A stretch of DNA of 64,000 nucleotides from positions 1-64,000 of the forward strand of contig NZ_BANF01000039.1 of NCBI RefSeq assembly GCF_000964425.1. The letters are read 5' to 3'. The notes beneath the pieces are model-generated. The model searched no databases, was not told where the DNA came from, and saw only the letters and a list, made by a program, of their open reading frames with translations. Positions 53,745 to 63,473 of this stretch are shown here, piece after piece (the first letter of the stretch is position 1; each line of letters begins with the position of its first letter). The translations under genes and the position numbers were made by a program. This DNA comes from Komagataeibacter intermedius TF2. Lineage in GTDB: Bacteria > Pseudomonadota > Alphaproteobacteria > Acetobacterales > Acetobacteraceae.

Positions 53745-53972
53745 TTACGTATGCGCGTCAACCAGACGCCAGACCTTGCGCCTGCGCCCATCGCTGGCGT
53801 CCGGGGCATCTTCCACCGTGACCAGCCCCTGATTGCGCAGCGCCTGCAGCGCCAGCCGGGCGTGATAGGTTCCCAGTTCGGGGAACAGGTCACCAATTTC
53901 CCGCACTGAACGGGCTTTCCCGTCCGACAGGATCTTCAGCACGATCTGCCGCTTGCTGTCATGATTTGTCAT
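53745..53972 (-). CDS. Small winged-helix DNA-binding protein
   Basis: This 75-aa protein is predicted from its helix pattern KRQIVLKILSD, ARSVREIGDLFP, YHARLALQALRNQGLV and the basic wing DGRRRKVWRLV to be a stand-alone winged helix-turn-helix. No ligand or dimerisation domain is present. The start MTNHDSK is chosen; the frame extends further upstream without support. It lies 84 bases downstream of bioA on the same strand, so it may be cotranscribed with it and might act locally, but there is no direct evidence for that. Confidence 0.7.
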   Translation of the reverse strand: MTNHDSKRQIVLKILSDGKARSVREIGDLFPELGTYHARLALQALRNQGLVTVEDAPDASDGRRRKVWRLVDAHT

Positions 53973-54056
53973 GCGCCAGGATCGATGCTGAAAAAAAGTC
54001 ATGTCTTTTCTATACCAGATCCGTCCCCAATGGCCTAGCGCGGATACAGCCCTCAC

Positions 54057-55322
54057 TTACACCGGATGTGCCAGCACGGTCCGGATGGCGGCCGTCAGTT
54101 TCCCCAGTTCGGGCGCGGTTATGTTAAAAGCTGGCGTCAGATAGACGATATGACGGAATGGCCGCACCCAGACCCCCTGTGCGATCAGGGCGGCCTTCAG
54201 GGCATTCATGTCACGTATGCGATCCAGTTCCACCACGCCGATCGCGCCCATCACACGTACGTCCACCACATGGGGCAGGTTACGGCACGGTTCCAGTTCC
54301 GTGCGCATCTGCTGTGCGATCCGTGCCACCTGATCCTGCCAGTCCCCGCGTTCAAACAGGTCCAGCGAGGCATTGGCGCAGGCGCAGGCCATGGCGTTGG
54401 CCATGAAGGTCGGCCCATGCATGAGCGCATGCATGGGATTGTCCGACAGGAACGCATCGAACACATGCGTGCGCGCAACAGTCGCCGCCAGCGCCATCGT
54501 TCCCGCCGTCAATGCCTTCGACAGGGTGATGATATCGGGCACGATCCCGGCCTGTTCACATGCGAACATGCTGCCCGTGCGACCAAAGCCGGTAAATATT
54601 TCATCCAGTATCAGCAGCACGCCATGCCTGTCGGCCAGCATGCGCAGGGTGCGCAGCACGTCCGGCGAATGAAACAGCATGCCGCCTGCGCCCTGTACCA
54701 GTGGCTCGACAATAATCGCGGCAATACTGTCGACCGATTGCGTCAGTAATGCATCCAGCGCCCGGGTGCTCCGCGCATCGACAGGCAGGTCGGCAATGAA
54801 ATGTTCCGGCAACGCCCCCTGATACAGGGAATGCATACCTTCCTCCGGGTCACACACGGCCATGGTGGCCATCGTGTCACCATGGTAGCCGCCACGGAAG
54901 GCCACCAGCTTCGTCCGTCCCGTCCGGCCACGGTTCAGCCAGTACTGGATGGCCATTTTCATCGCGACCTCGACCGCGACGGAGCCGGAATCGGTAAAGA
55001 AAACCCGCTCCAGATCCCCCGGCAGCATGGCGGCCAGACGGCTGGCCAGCGTCAGTGCGGGCGCATTGGCCAGACCGCCGAACATGACATGCGGCATGCG
55101 CCCGAGCTGGTCGCTGACAGCAGCGCGGATATGGGGATGGTTGTAACCATGGCAGGCCGTCCACCATGATGCGATGCCATCAATCAGTTCCGACCCGTCC
55201 GCCAGCGTAATGGTGCGCCCCTGCGTGCTGACGGCAGGCAGGGGGGGAAGGGCTGTCTGCATCTGGGCATAAGGCAGCCAGACATGCTTCATGCCGCGTT
55301 CCAGCCATTGGGGTCCATGCAT
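54057..55322 (-). CDS. bioA: Adenosylmethionine-8-amino-7-oxononanoate aminotransferase
   Basis: This 421-aa PLP aminotransferase converts KAPA to DAPA in biotin synthesis using SAM as amino donor. Motifs include HVWLPYAQMQ at the N-terminus, DGIASWWTACHGYNHPHI (about residues 48-65), GDLERVFFTDSGSVAVE, FRGGYHGDTMATM and the PLP Lys in ITLSKALTAG (about 272), with DEIFTGFGRTG before it. MHGPQWL at 55322 is chosen; a frame from 55394 would overlap the divergent bioF start. It is divergent from bioF across 70 bp. Confidence 0.95.
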   Translation of the reverse strand: MHGPQWLERGMKHVWLPYAQMQTALPPLPAVSTQGRTITLADGSELIDGIASWWTACHGYNHPHIRAAVSDQLGRMPHVMFGGLANAPALTLASRLAAMLPGDLERVFFTDSGSVAVEVAMKMAIQYWLNRGRTGRTKLVAFRGGYHGDTMATMAVCDPEEGMHSLYQGALPEHFIADLPVDARSTRALDALLTQSVDSIAAIIVEPLVQGAGGMLFHSPDVLRTLRMLADRHGVLLILDEIFTGFGRTGSMFACEQAGIVPDIITLSKALTAGTMALAATVARTHVFDAFLSDNPMHALMHGPTFMANAMACACANASLDLFERGDWQDQVARIAQQMRTELEPCRNLPHVVDVRVMGAIGVVELDRIRDMNALKAALIAQGVWVRPFRHIVYLTPAFNITAPELGKLTAAIRTVLAHPV

Positions 55323-55392
55323 GCGACCACTCCGTGATATTGCGTAGGCGGGATTGACCGGGGCAGCATGCTCCGGCAGGAGAATGCGCTTC

Positions 55393-56577
55393 ATGGCCCG
55401 TTTTGATCCAATTTTCCAGACCGCGCTCGATCATATGGCGGATACGCATACCCGTCGCGTGCTGCGCCCCGTCCAGCATGTGGGGGCTGCCACCGTCATC
55501 CGTGACGGGCGGGAACTGGTCAATTTCTCATCCAATGACTATCTGGGCCTGTCCCACCATCCCGCACTGGCGGCGCGGGCTGCCGAATGGCTGCGCCTTG
55601 ACGGCACCGGGTCTGGCGCATCGCGTCTGGTCACCGGAACCAGCCCGCGCCATATGCACGTCGAGACACGGCTGGCGGCATTCAAGGGGTGCGAGGGCGC
55701 GGTCATCCTGGCCAGCGGATGGCAGGCCAATGCGTCGGTACTGGCGGCGCTGCTGCGACTGGCGGCGGGGCAGGGCGCGCCGCCGCTGGTTTTCACCGAC
55801 CGGCTGAACCATGCCAGCCTGCATCAGGGCTGCATGGCTGCCGGGGTGCGGCAGATCCGTTTCCGCCATAACGACCTGGACCATCTGGACAGCCTGCTGG
55901 ACCGCCATGCTGGCAACGATCGTGCCATGCGGGTGATCGTGACAGAAAGCGTCTTCAGCATGGATGGCGACCGCACCGACATTGCACGACTGGCCGCGAT
56001 TGCGCGGCGGCATGGCGCCTTCACCTATGTTGATGAAGCCCATGCCACCGGCGTGCTGGGCCCGCAGGGACGCGGGCTGTGCGCCGAATACGAGATCGAT
56101 CTGGTCATGGGAACGTTCAGCAAGGCGCTGGGCGGCTTCGGGGCGTATGTGGCCGGATCGCGGGCGTTGTGCGACTGGCTGGTCAATGCGTGTTCGGGCT
56201 TCGTGTTCACGACCGCCCCGCCACCCGCGGTTCTGGGGGCAATGGACGCGGCGCTGGAACTTGTGCCCACACTGGACGAGGCGCGGGCACGGCTGGCCCG
56301 CAATGCCGCACATATCCGCGATGTCATTCAGGGATGCGGCCTGACGTCCGGCCCGTCCACCACGCAGATCATACCGATCATGATGGGGGAAGCGACACGC
56401 GCGCTGGCCTTCGCGGCCCGGCTTGAGGCCTGTGGCGTTCTGGCTACCGCCATCCGTCCCCCCACGGTCCCGCCCAATGGCAGCCGCATCCGACTGGCGC
56501 TGAGTGCGGCCCATACCGGCAGCATGATTGACCGGCTGGCCACCGCCATCACCCATGCCGCGCGGGAGAGCGCGTGA
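55393..56577 (+). CDS. bioF: 8-amino-7-oxononanoate synthase
   Basis: This 394-aa PLP enzyme condenses pimeloyl thioester with alanine to form KAPA. Motifs are NFSSNDYLGLSHHP (about residue 48), GSGASRLVTGTS (about 75), YVDEAHATGVLGPQGRGLC (about 214) and the PLP Lys in GTFSKALGGFGAYV (about 242). ATG 55393 has AGGAGA ten bases upstream. The order bioF-bioH-bioCD follows on the same strand, each start overlapping the previous stop. bioB is not in the window. Confidence 0.96.
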   Translation: MARFDPIFQTALDHMADTHTRRVLRPVQHVGAATVIRDGRELVNFSSNDYLGLSHHPALAARAAEWLRLDGTGSGASRLVTGTSPRHMHVETRLAAFKGCEGAVILASGWQANASVLAALLRLAAGQGAPPLVFTDRLNHASLHQGCMAAGVRQIRFRHNDLDHLDSLLDRHAGNDRAMRVIVTESVFSMDGDRTDIARLAAIARRHGAFTYVDEAHATGVLGPQGRGLCAEYEIDLVMGTFSKALGGFGAYVAGSRALCDWLVNACSGFVFTTAPPPAVLGAMDAALELVPTLDEARARLARNAAHIRDVIQGCGLTSGPSTTQIIPIMMGEATRALAFAARLEACGVLATAIRPPTVPPNGSRIRLALSAAHTGSMIDRLATAITHAARESA

Positions 56578-57248
56578 GCATGCCGGCCTCATCGCTTCCC
56601 GTCGTGCTCGTGCACGGCTGGGCGTTCGATCCGTCGTTCTGGGATACGGTCCGTGCCGCCCTTGGTACGATTACAATACAAAGTCAGTGCCTTGATTTCG
56701 GCTTCTTCAGCCCACGTCCCGCCATGGACCTGCCGCAGGTTCCCTATGTTGCCGCGGGGCATTCCCTTGGCGCGCTCTGGCTGCTGCGCCATCATGGGCC
56801 CTTGTGTCGCGGGATGGTGCTGATAAACGGTTTCAGCCGGTTCGGGACAGCAACGGATTTTCCCCATGGCATTCCACGCCGCGTGATCGAACGCATGCGT
56901 GCCGGACTGCTGCGGGACCCCGAAGGCCTGCTGCACGGCTTCCGCCAGCGGGCCGGCATTGATACCCCGGTGCCACCCCATATCGAGCGTGGCCGGCTGG
57001 AGCAGGGACTGCAGGCCCTGATGGATATGGATTGCAGGAATGACCTGAAACGGGCCACGTGCCCCGTTCACATCATTGCCGGAACAGAAGACGCCATTGC
57101 GCCCCCAACCCTGACCCATGCCTGTTTTACGCCCGGCAGTGGTGTGGACGCCCCCCAATGGCTGGATGGTGGACACCTGCTGCCCCTGACCCATGCCACC
57201 ACCTGTGCCCGGGCCATTGCGGGCATGACCCGACGGATAACCGCATGA
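56574..57248 (+). CDS. bioH: BioH-like pimeloyl-ACP methyl ester esterase
   Basis: This 224-aa alpha/beta hydrolase has the triad expected for the esterase that ends BioC-dependent pimelate synthesis: oxyanion segment VLVHGWAFDPSFWD (about residues 11-24), nucleophile GHSLGALWL (about 63), acid Asp in GTEDAIAP (about 172) and His in GGHLLPL (about 201). It is shorter than E. coli BioH (256 aa). Position between bioF and bioCD supports the role. It starts at GTG 56574 or ATG 56580, overlapping the bioF stop, and its own stop overlaps the bioCD start (ATGA). Confidence 0.86.
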   Translation: MSMPASSLPVVLVHGWAFDPSFWDTVRAALGTITIQSQCLDFGFFSPRPAMDLPQVPYVAAGHSLGALWLLRHHGPLCRGMVLINGFSRFGTATDFPHGIPRRVIERMRAGLLRDPEGLLHGFRQRAGIDTPVPPHIERGRLEQGLQALMDMDCRNDLKRATCPVHIIAGTEDAIAPPTLTHACFTPGSGVDAPQWLDGGHLLPLTHATTCARAIAGMTRRITA

Positions 57249-58654
57249 TGACCAGCAAGGACCGCATCGCCACCCGCTTTGGCGCGGCACGGGGATATGA
57301 TCAGGCCGCCCGTATCCAGCGTATTGCCGCAACCGAACTGGCACGCCGCATTGCCACCCGGCATGCCGGTGCGCCACCCGCGCGCATTCTGGAAGTCGGC
57401 TGCGGAACAGGCTTCCTGACCCGGGAGCTCCGCAGGCTGTTCCCAACCGCCCACATCACCGCCACCGACATAGCGCCCGCCATGCTGGACCGCGTGGCCC
57501 GGCATATGCCCGATGACGCGCGTCTGGTACTGCGCCGCATGGATGCCGAAGCCCCGGACGTGAAGGGGCCGTTTGACCTGATCTGTTCCAGCATGGCCAT
57601 GCAGTGGTTCCCGGACCGCACACGCACATTGCGCGCTCTGGCGAACCTGCTGGCGCCAGGGGGGCTAATGGCGATGAGCACGTTATGCGCAGGCAGCTTC
57701 AGGCAGTGGCGGGAGGCATATGCGCAAGCCGGGGTGACGTGTCCCACGCCGGATTACCCAGGCGCAGACCAGCTACAGGCCGAATGGCCCGCATGCGGCG
57801 CAGGGCAGTGGCAGGATGCCGAAATTGTCGACACCCCGGTCTCGCCACTGGCGTTCGTGCAGGAACTGCGCGCCATCGGGGCCACGCATGTGGAGCATCC
57901 ACCCGCAACGGGCGCGCAGTTGCGCCGTGTGCTGGCGGCGGCGGAAACAGATGGCCCGTTCGCCATTTCATACCATGTTGGCTACGGGCTGTTCCGCCGC
58001 GCGACGTGGCCGGGCGTGTTCGTCACCGGCACGGATACGGATGTGGGCAAAACGGTGACATCCGCCGCACTGGTACGTGCATGGAACGCATCGTACTGGA
58101 AACCATTGCAGAGCGGCACGGACGATGCCCCGTCCGACAGCACGGGCGTGCAGCATCTGGCAGGTCTGGAACCCGCGCGTATCCATCCGCCCGCTGCCAC
58201 GTTCGGGGCATCCCTTTCGCCCGAGGACGCGGCGTCCGTAGCCCATACCCGCATTGATCCCGCCACGATCGCACTGCCGCGCCATGCGGCCACTAACAGG
58301 CCGCTGGTTGTGGAGGGGGCGGGCGGCGTGTTTGTGCCGATTGCCGAAAATTACCTGATGATCGACCTCATGGTCCGGCTGGCCCTGCCGGTGGTGCTGG
58401 TGGCCCGCAGCCAGCTTGGCACGATCAACCATACGCTGCTCAGCCTTGCGGCATTGCGCGCGCGCGGGCTGCATGTGGCGGGGGTGATCCTGAACGGTGC
58501 ACCCGAACCCCATGGGCGCAGCGCCATCGAACGCCACGGCCAGGTGCGCATACTGGCCGAATTCCCGCCCATTACCCCCATGGGGCCGGAAGCGGTGGCG
58601 CAACTGGCCGCTCGCCTGCCCACATGGGATCAGATGACGCGGGACAAGTCCTAG
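57245..58654 (+). CDS. bioCD: BioC-BioD fusion: malonyl-ACP O-methyltransferase / dethiobiotin synthase
   Basis: This single 469-aa frame joins two biotin enzymes. Residues 1-254 are Bio[20 protein letters not shown], motif [13 protein letters not shown] (about 48-59), [10 protein letters not shown], and the closing [14 protein letters not shown]. Residues about 257-469 are Bio[16 protein letters not shown]-loop, [23 protein letters not shown] and the [14 protein letters not shown] block. The domains are joined by only a few residues and no Met lies at the BioD boundary; a GTG exists at residue 258 but lacks a ribosome-binding site. The start overlaps the bioH stop. It converges on lexA with a 4-base overlap. 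Confidence 0.92.
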   Translation: MMTSKDRIATRFGAARGYDQAARIQRIAATELARRIATRHAGAPPARILEVGCGTGFLTRELRRLFPTAHITATDIAPAMLDRVARHMPDDARLVLRRMDAEAPDVKGPFDLICSSMAMQWFPDRTRTLRALANLLAPGGLMAMSTLCAGSFRQWREAYAQAGVTCPTPDYPGADQLQAEWPACGAGQWQDAEIVDTPVSPLAFVQELRAIGATHVEHPPATGAQLRRVLAAAETDGPFAISYHVGYGLFRRATWPGVFVTGTDTDVGKTVTSAALVRAWNASYWKPLQSGTDDAPSDSTGVQHLAGLEPARIHPPAATFGASLSPEDAASVAHTRIDPATIALPRHAATNRPLVVEGAGGVFVPIAENYLMIDLMVRLALPVVLVARSQLGTINHTLLSLAALRARGLHVAGVILNGAPEPHGRSAIERHGQVRILAEFPPITPMGPEAVAQLAARLPTWDQMTRDKS

Positions 58655-59328
58655 TAACGGCGGATCAGGCCCGCCAGCGTACCCTGCACGCTGACCCGGC
58701 CAGCCGGCAGTACCCGGGTTTCATACAGGCTGTTGGCGGGGATCAGCGCAATATCGCCACCTTCACGGCGCAGGCGCTTGAGCGTGACTTCCGCCCCATC
58801 AATCAGGGCGACGACGATCTGCCCGTCACTGGCCTGCGCGCCTTCACGGATGATAACCATGTCGCCATCCAGAATACCCGCCTCCTGCATGGAATCCCCC
58901 GTGACCTCCAGCGCGTAATGGCTGGCCTTTCCCAGCATGGTGGCCGGGACGGTAATGCGGGTGGTTTCCGGCGTGATCGCCTCGATGGGGTTGCCTGCGG
59001 CGATGCGCCCCACAAAGGGCACGTCCACCACGCCCGCCAGTATCGCGGGGGCGGGCACGCTGTCCGGCACAGGCGTGGGCGAATCGGACGGGGCAGGCGT
59101 GGGCGGCACATCGATATCAGGCAGACGCAGGATTTCCAGCGCGCGGGCGCGATGATGCCTGCGGTGCAGGAAGCCCCGTTCCTCCAGCGCCGAGATCAGA
59201 CGGTGAATCCCGGATTTGGAGCGCAGGCCCAGCGCATCCTTCATCTCATCAAACGATGGGGAAAAACCCGTCCTGCGCAGGTGGCCGTCAATAAACAGCA
59301 AAAGCTCATGTTGTTTCTTGGTGAGCAT
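58651..59328 (-). CDS. lexA: LexA repressor
   Basis: This 225-aa SOS repressor has an N-terminal winged helix (residues 1-70: [47 protein letters not shown]) and a C-terminal self-cleaving S24 domain. The cleavage Ala-Gly is in [11 protein letters not shown], the catalytic Ser in GDSMQEAGI (about residue 145) and the Lys in AEVTLKR (about 183). A Pro/Ser-rich linker is longer than in E. coli. GAAGGA precedes the ATG. A LexA box overlaps its promoter, so it should be autoregulated. moeA lies upstream on the same strand. Confidence 0.96.
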   Translation of the reverse strand: MLTKKQHELLLFIDGHLRRTGFSPSFDEMKDALGLRSKSGIHRLISALEERGFLHRRHHRARALEILRLPDIDVPPTPAPSDSPTPVPDSVPAPAILAGVVDVPFVGRIAAGNPIEAITPETTRITVPATMLGKASHYALEVTGDSMQEAGILDGDMVIIREGAQASDGQIVVALIDGAEVTLKRLRREGGDIALIPANSLYETRVLPAGRVSVQGTLAGLIRRY

Positions 59329-59402
59329 GCCACATATCCTTCTGCCGCTGGCGCTGTCGCCGGGTCCGAAACGCGATGGAACAAATCAAAAACCTGTCTC
59401 GT

Positions 59403-59432
59403 GTTCTACATTGGTTCCACACGCTCCGTCAA
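59403..59432 (-). promoter_or_regulatory. lexA promoter with overlapping SOS box
   Basis: The direct repeat GTTC-N7-GTTC lies at 59403-59417 (spacer TACATTG), the alphaproteobacterial LexA operator. On the minus strand TTGACG (59432-59427) and TAGAAC (59408-59403), 18 bases apart, form a candidate promoter whose -10 lies inside the box. Bound LexA would block RNA polymerase, which fits autoregulation. The box is 75 bases upstream of the lexA start and 30 bases from the moeA stop. Confidence 0.85.
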
Positions 59433-59446
59433 CCGGCATCCAACAC

Positions 59447-60655
59447 CTATTCCAGAACGCGGTCGATACGGATGATCTCGCACGGATCGCCCGCCTTCGC
59501 CGGTGGCGCATTGGGCGCACGCAGGACCAGCGCCGCACTTTCAGCCAGCACATGCAGCATGGCCGAATCCTGAACGGGGAAGGGCGTGGCCACCAGTCGC
59601 CCGTTCCCGTCATGATCCAGACGCGCGCGCAGATGATCCATGCGCCGGTCGTTTTCGGGCACGTCCGCCCCCAGGACAGCGTGTTCAGGCGGCATGACCG
59701 GCATGGCAAGCCCCGCCATGCGACGCAGGGCAGGCAGGACGAACACGACCGAGCAGACAAACGCCGCCACGGGGTTACCCGGCAGCCCGATAAAGGGCAG
59801 GCGCTCCAGGTGCCCGTACATGAGCGGACGGCCCGGCCGCATGGCGATTTTCCAGAAATCGGTTTTCAGCCCGACCTGTTCCAGCCCACGCCGCACAAGA
59901 TCATGGCTGCCCACGCTGGCGCCGCCCGCGGTCAGCAGCATGTCTACGCCATCAACCATGCGTTCCAGCGTGGCAAGGTCGGCCATGTCATCGCGCACGA
60001 CCGGCAGCATGACCGGTTCGGCTCCCGCCGCACGCAGCAGGGCAGCCAGCATGGGGGTATTGGAATTGACGATCTGTCCCGCCCCGATCCCGCTACCGGG
60101 CAGCAGCAGTTCATCCCCCGTCGCGGCAATGGCCACGCGCGGACGGCGCGTTACCTGCACCCAGGCATGGCTGGCGGCCGCGGCAAGGCCGATGTCACGC
60201 GCGGACAGCCTGCGGCCTGCGGGAATGATGTCCTGACCTTCGGCAAAATCCTGCCCCTTCCGCCGGATATAGGTGCCGGGCGCAAGGGTGGTCGTGGTGG
60301 TCACGGATTGCCCTTCGGCCTGTGCGTTTTCCTGGATCAGGATGGCGTCCGCACCAGATGGCACGACCGCGCCGGTGAAAATGCGCACGCATTCCCCCGG
60401 TCCGACCTGCCCCGCAAAAGGATGGCCCGCAGGCGCCGATCCGATACAGGTCAGGCGCGTGCCCTGTGCCGACAGGTCCGCCGCGCGCACGGCATACCCA
60501 TCCATGGACGAGACATCGGCCGGGGGATTGGACAGCCGTGAAATGACGGGGGCCGCGCTGACACGCCCACAGGCATCGGTCAGGGCCACGACCTCGGCAG
60601 GGAGGGGAAACACCCCGTCCAGAATCCGTTTGCGCGCTTCCGGGACGCTCAACAT
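59447..60655 (-). CDS. moeA: Molybdopterin molybdenumtransferase MoeA
   Basis: This 402-aa enzyme inserts molybdate into adenylated molybdopterin. Domain signatures are SSMDGYAVRA (about residues 49-58), GPGECVRIFTGAVVPSGADAI (about 85-105), and the MoCF domain with ATGDELL, NSNTPMLAALL, TAGGASVGSHD (about 237) and GLPGNPVAA (about 285). Start ATG 60655 has GGAG eleven bases upstream; a GTG four codons earlier is too close to the site. With MoaA elsewhere in the window it supports molybdoenzymes such as the aldehyde dehydrogenase at the right edge. It is divergent from rpmG. Confidence 0.95.
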   Translation of the reverse strand: MLSVPEARKRILDGVFPLPAEVVALTDACGRVSAAPVISRLSNPPADVSSMDGYAVRAADLSAQGTRLTCIGSAPAGHPFAGQVGPGECVRIFTGAVVPSGADAILIQENAQAEGQSVTTTTTLAPGTYIRRKGQDFAEGQDIIPAGRRLSARDIGLAAAASHAWVQVTRRPRVAIAATGDELLLPGSGIGAGQIVNSNTPMLAALLRAAGAEPVMLPVVRDDMADLATLERMVDGVDMLLTAGGASVGSHDLVRRGLEQVGLKTDFWKIAMRPGRPLMYGHLERLPFIGLPGNPVAAFVCSVVFVLPALRRMAGLAMPVMPPEHAVLGADVPENDRRMDHLRARLDHDGNGRLVATPFPVQDSAMLHVLAESAALVLRAPNAPPAKAGDPCEIIRIDRVLE

Positions 60656-60814
60656 CGTGCACTGCACTCCTTTTTTTACCCATTGTGGACGAATTTAATC
60701 AGAAATATCGGTTGGGGTGCTTGACCTGCGCCTTGTGTATGCGCATTTTCCGCCCACTTGAACCACTGCTGTACCTGAATGTTCCAGCAGCGGCAAAGCA
60801 GTGCTGAGGATATC

Positions 60815-60982
60815 ATGGCCAAGACCAACACCATCCAGATCAAACTCGTCTCCACGGCGGACACCGGCTACTTCTACGTGACCAAGAAGAATGCCCGTGC
60901 CCAGACCGGCAAGATGGAAATGCGCAAATACGACCCCGTCGCCCGCAAGCACGTGGCCTTCCGCGAAGCGAAGATCAAATAA
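60815..60982 (+). CDS. rpmG: 50S ribosomal protein L33
   Basis: This 55-aa ribosomal protein contains the L33 pattern [18 protein letters not shown] (about residues 8-25), then the basic [22 protein letters not shown]. It is the Cys-free form lacking the zinc-binding residues, as in E. coli RpmG. GAGGAT precedes the ATG. A strong terminator follows. The length is normal. Confidence 0.97.
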   Translation: MAKTNTIQIKLVSTADTGYFYVTKKNARAQTGKMEMRKYDPVARKHVAFREAKIK

Positions 60983-61001
60983 TCTTCCGCGCAAACGGAT
61001 A

Positions 61002-61037
61002 CAAAAAAACCCCGGGGACGTTCCCGGGGTTTTTTTG
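61002..61037 (+). terminator. Rho-independent terminator after rpmG
   Basis: A-rich bases precede CCCCGGG (61010-61016), which pairs with CCCGGGG (61023-61029) around a 6-base loop, and a run of seven T follows. It begins 20 bases after the rpmG stop and, being near-palindromic, can also serve the converging FtsB-like gene. Confidence 0.93.
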
Positions 61038-61055
61038 TGCCTGCCACGCAGGGAA

Positions 61056-61385
61056 TCAGTACAGGTGGTCGTGCTCACCATAGGGGACGACGATTTCATC
61101 CTGCCGGGCAAGGTTCTGCATGGAACGCGCGCGTTCATCCAGCAGGTCGGTATCCAGCGCTCCTTCCTTCAGCCCGCGCACGCGGCGCAGCCATACGTCC
61201 TGTTCCGCAGCCGCGTCCTTCTGCGCGGAACGCGCTTCATCCAGCAGGTGCAGCTGTGCGGCATAACTGTGCAGCCCATGTTCGCCCCGCATGACATTCC
61301 AGCCGAAATAGGCCGTAAGCCCGATGAACAGGGCAGGGGGAATGGTGGCGCCCATCACACGCCGTATGATCTTACCCAGCTGCAT
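61056..61385 (-). CDS. FtsB/DivIC-like septum formation initiator
   Basis: This 109-aa bitopic protein has one N-terminal membrane helix (TIPPALFIGLTAYFGWNVM, about residues 14-32), then GEHGL and a heptad-rich coiled coil (YAAQLHLLDEARSAQKDAAA), and a short C-terminal domain ending DEIVVPY. The GxxGL sequence after the helix and the coiled coil are typical of FtsB/DivIC proteins that join FtsL and FtsQ at the division site. It lies 61 bases after eno in the same direction, as in many alphaproteobacteria. Confidence 0.87.
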   Translation of the reverse strand: MQLGKIIRRVMGATIPPALFIGLTAYFGWNVMRGEHGLHSYAAQLHLLDEARSAQKDAAAEQDVWLRRVRGLKEGALDTDLLDERARSMQNLARQDEIVVPYGEHDHLY

Positions 61386-61446
61386 CGTATTCCTTTTCCT
61401 GCCTTGCCCTGTTGCCGGACGGGATTACCCCGTCCGGCATGGCGTG

Positions 61447-63349
<1,903 letters not shown>

Positions 63350-63362
63350 TATTCAGGAAAAT

Positions 63363-63405
63363 CATAAAGAAATTTCTGATGAAGCTATTTTTTAAATCGT
63401 CGCCA
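63363..63405 (+). repeat. Dispersed palindromic repeat, decayed copy
   Basis: AAGAAATTTCTGATGAAGCT then ATTTTTTAAAT resembles the TTTCTG-TGAAGCTTTTTT part of the repeat at 29020 (reverse strand) and 37541. Only one half of the element is recognisable. It lies 14 bases after the DUF3429 stop. Confidence 0.5.
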
Positions 63406-63413
63406 ATCCAGAC

Positions 63414-63453
63414 AATAAAAAAACCCCGGCATGCACCGCATGCCGGGGTTTTC
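63414..63453. terminator. Bidirectional rho-independent terminator
   Basis: AACCCCGGCATGC (63422-63434) pairs with GCATGCCGGGGTT (63438-63450) around ACC, a perfect 13-bp stem, with an A-run before and T-run after. It separates the DUF3429 gene and the converging dehydrogenase gene and can terminate both. Confidence 0.93.
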
Positions 63454-63473
63454 CGTATTCAGGCCATGACCGC

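Noticed and set aside
58013-58654. Separate bioD gene downstream of bioC
   Set aside because: There is no stop codon, no Met and no ribosome-binding site at the boundary; the frame is continuous, so a fusion is the simpler reading.
59216-60541. Long open frame on the plus strand opposite moeA and the lexA promoter
   Set aside because: It has antisense composition without motifs and would run through the SOS box and the complete moeA gene.
60721-60749. Sigma-70 promoter for rpmG (TTGACC then CATTTT)
   Set aside because: The -35 is good but the -10 matches the consensus at only three positions, so it was not listed.
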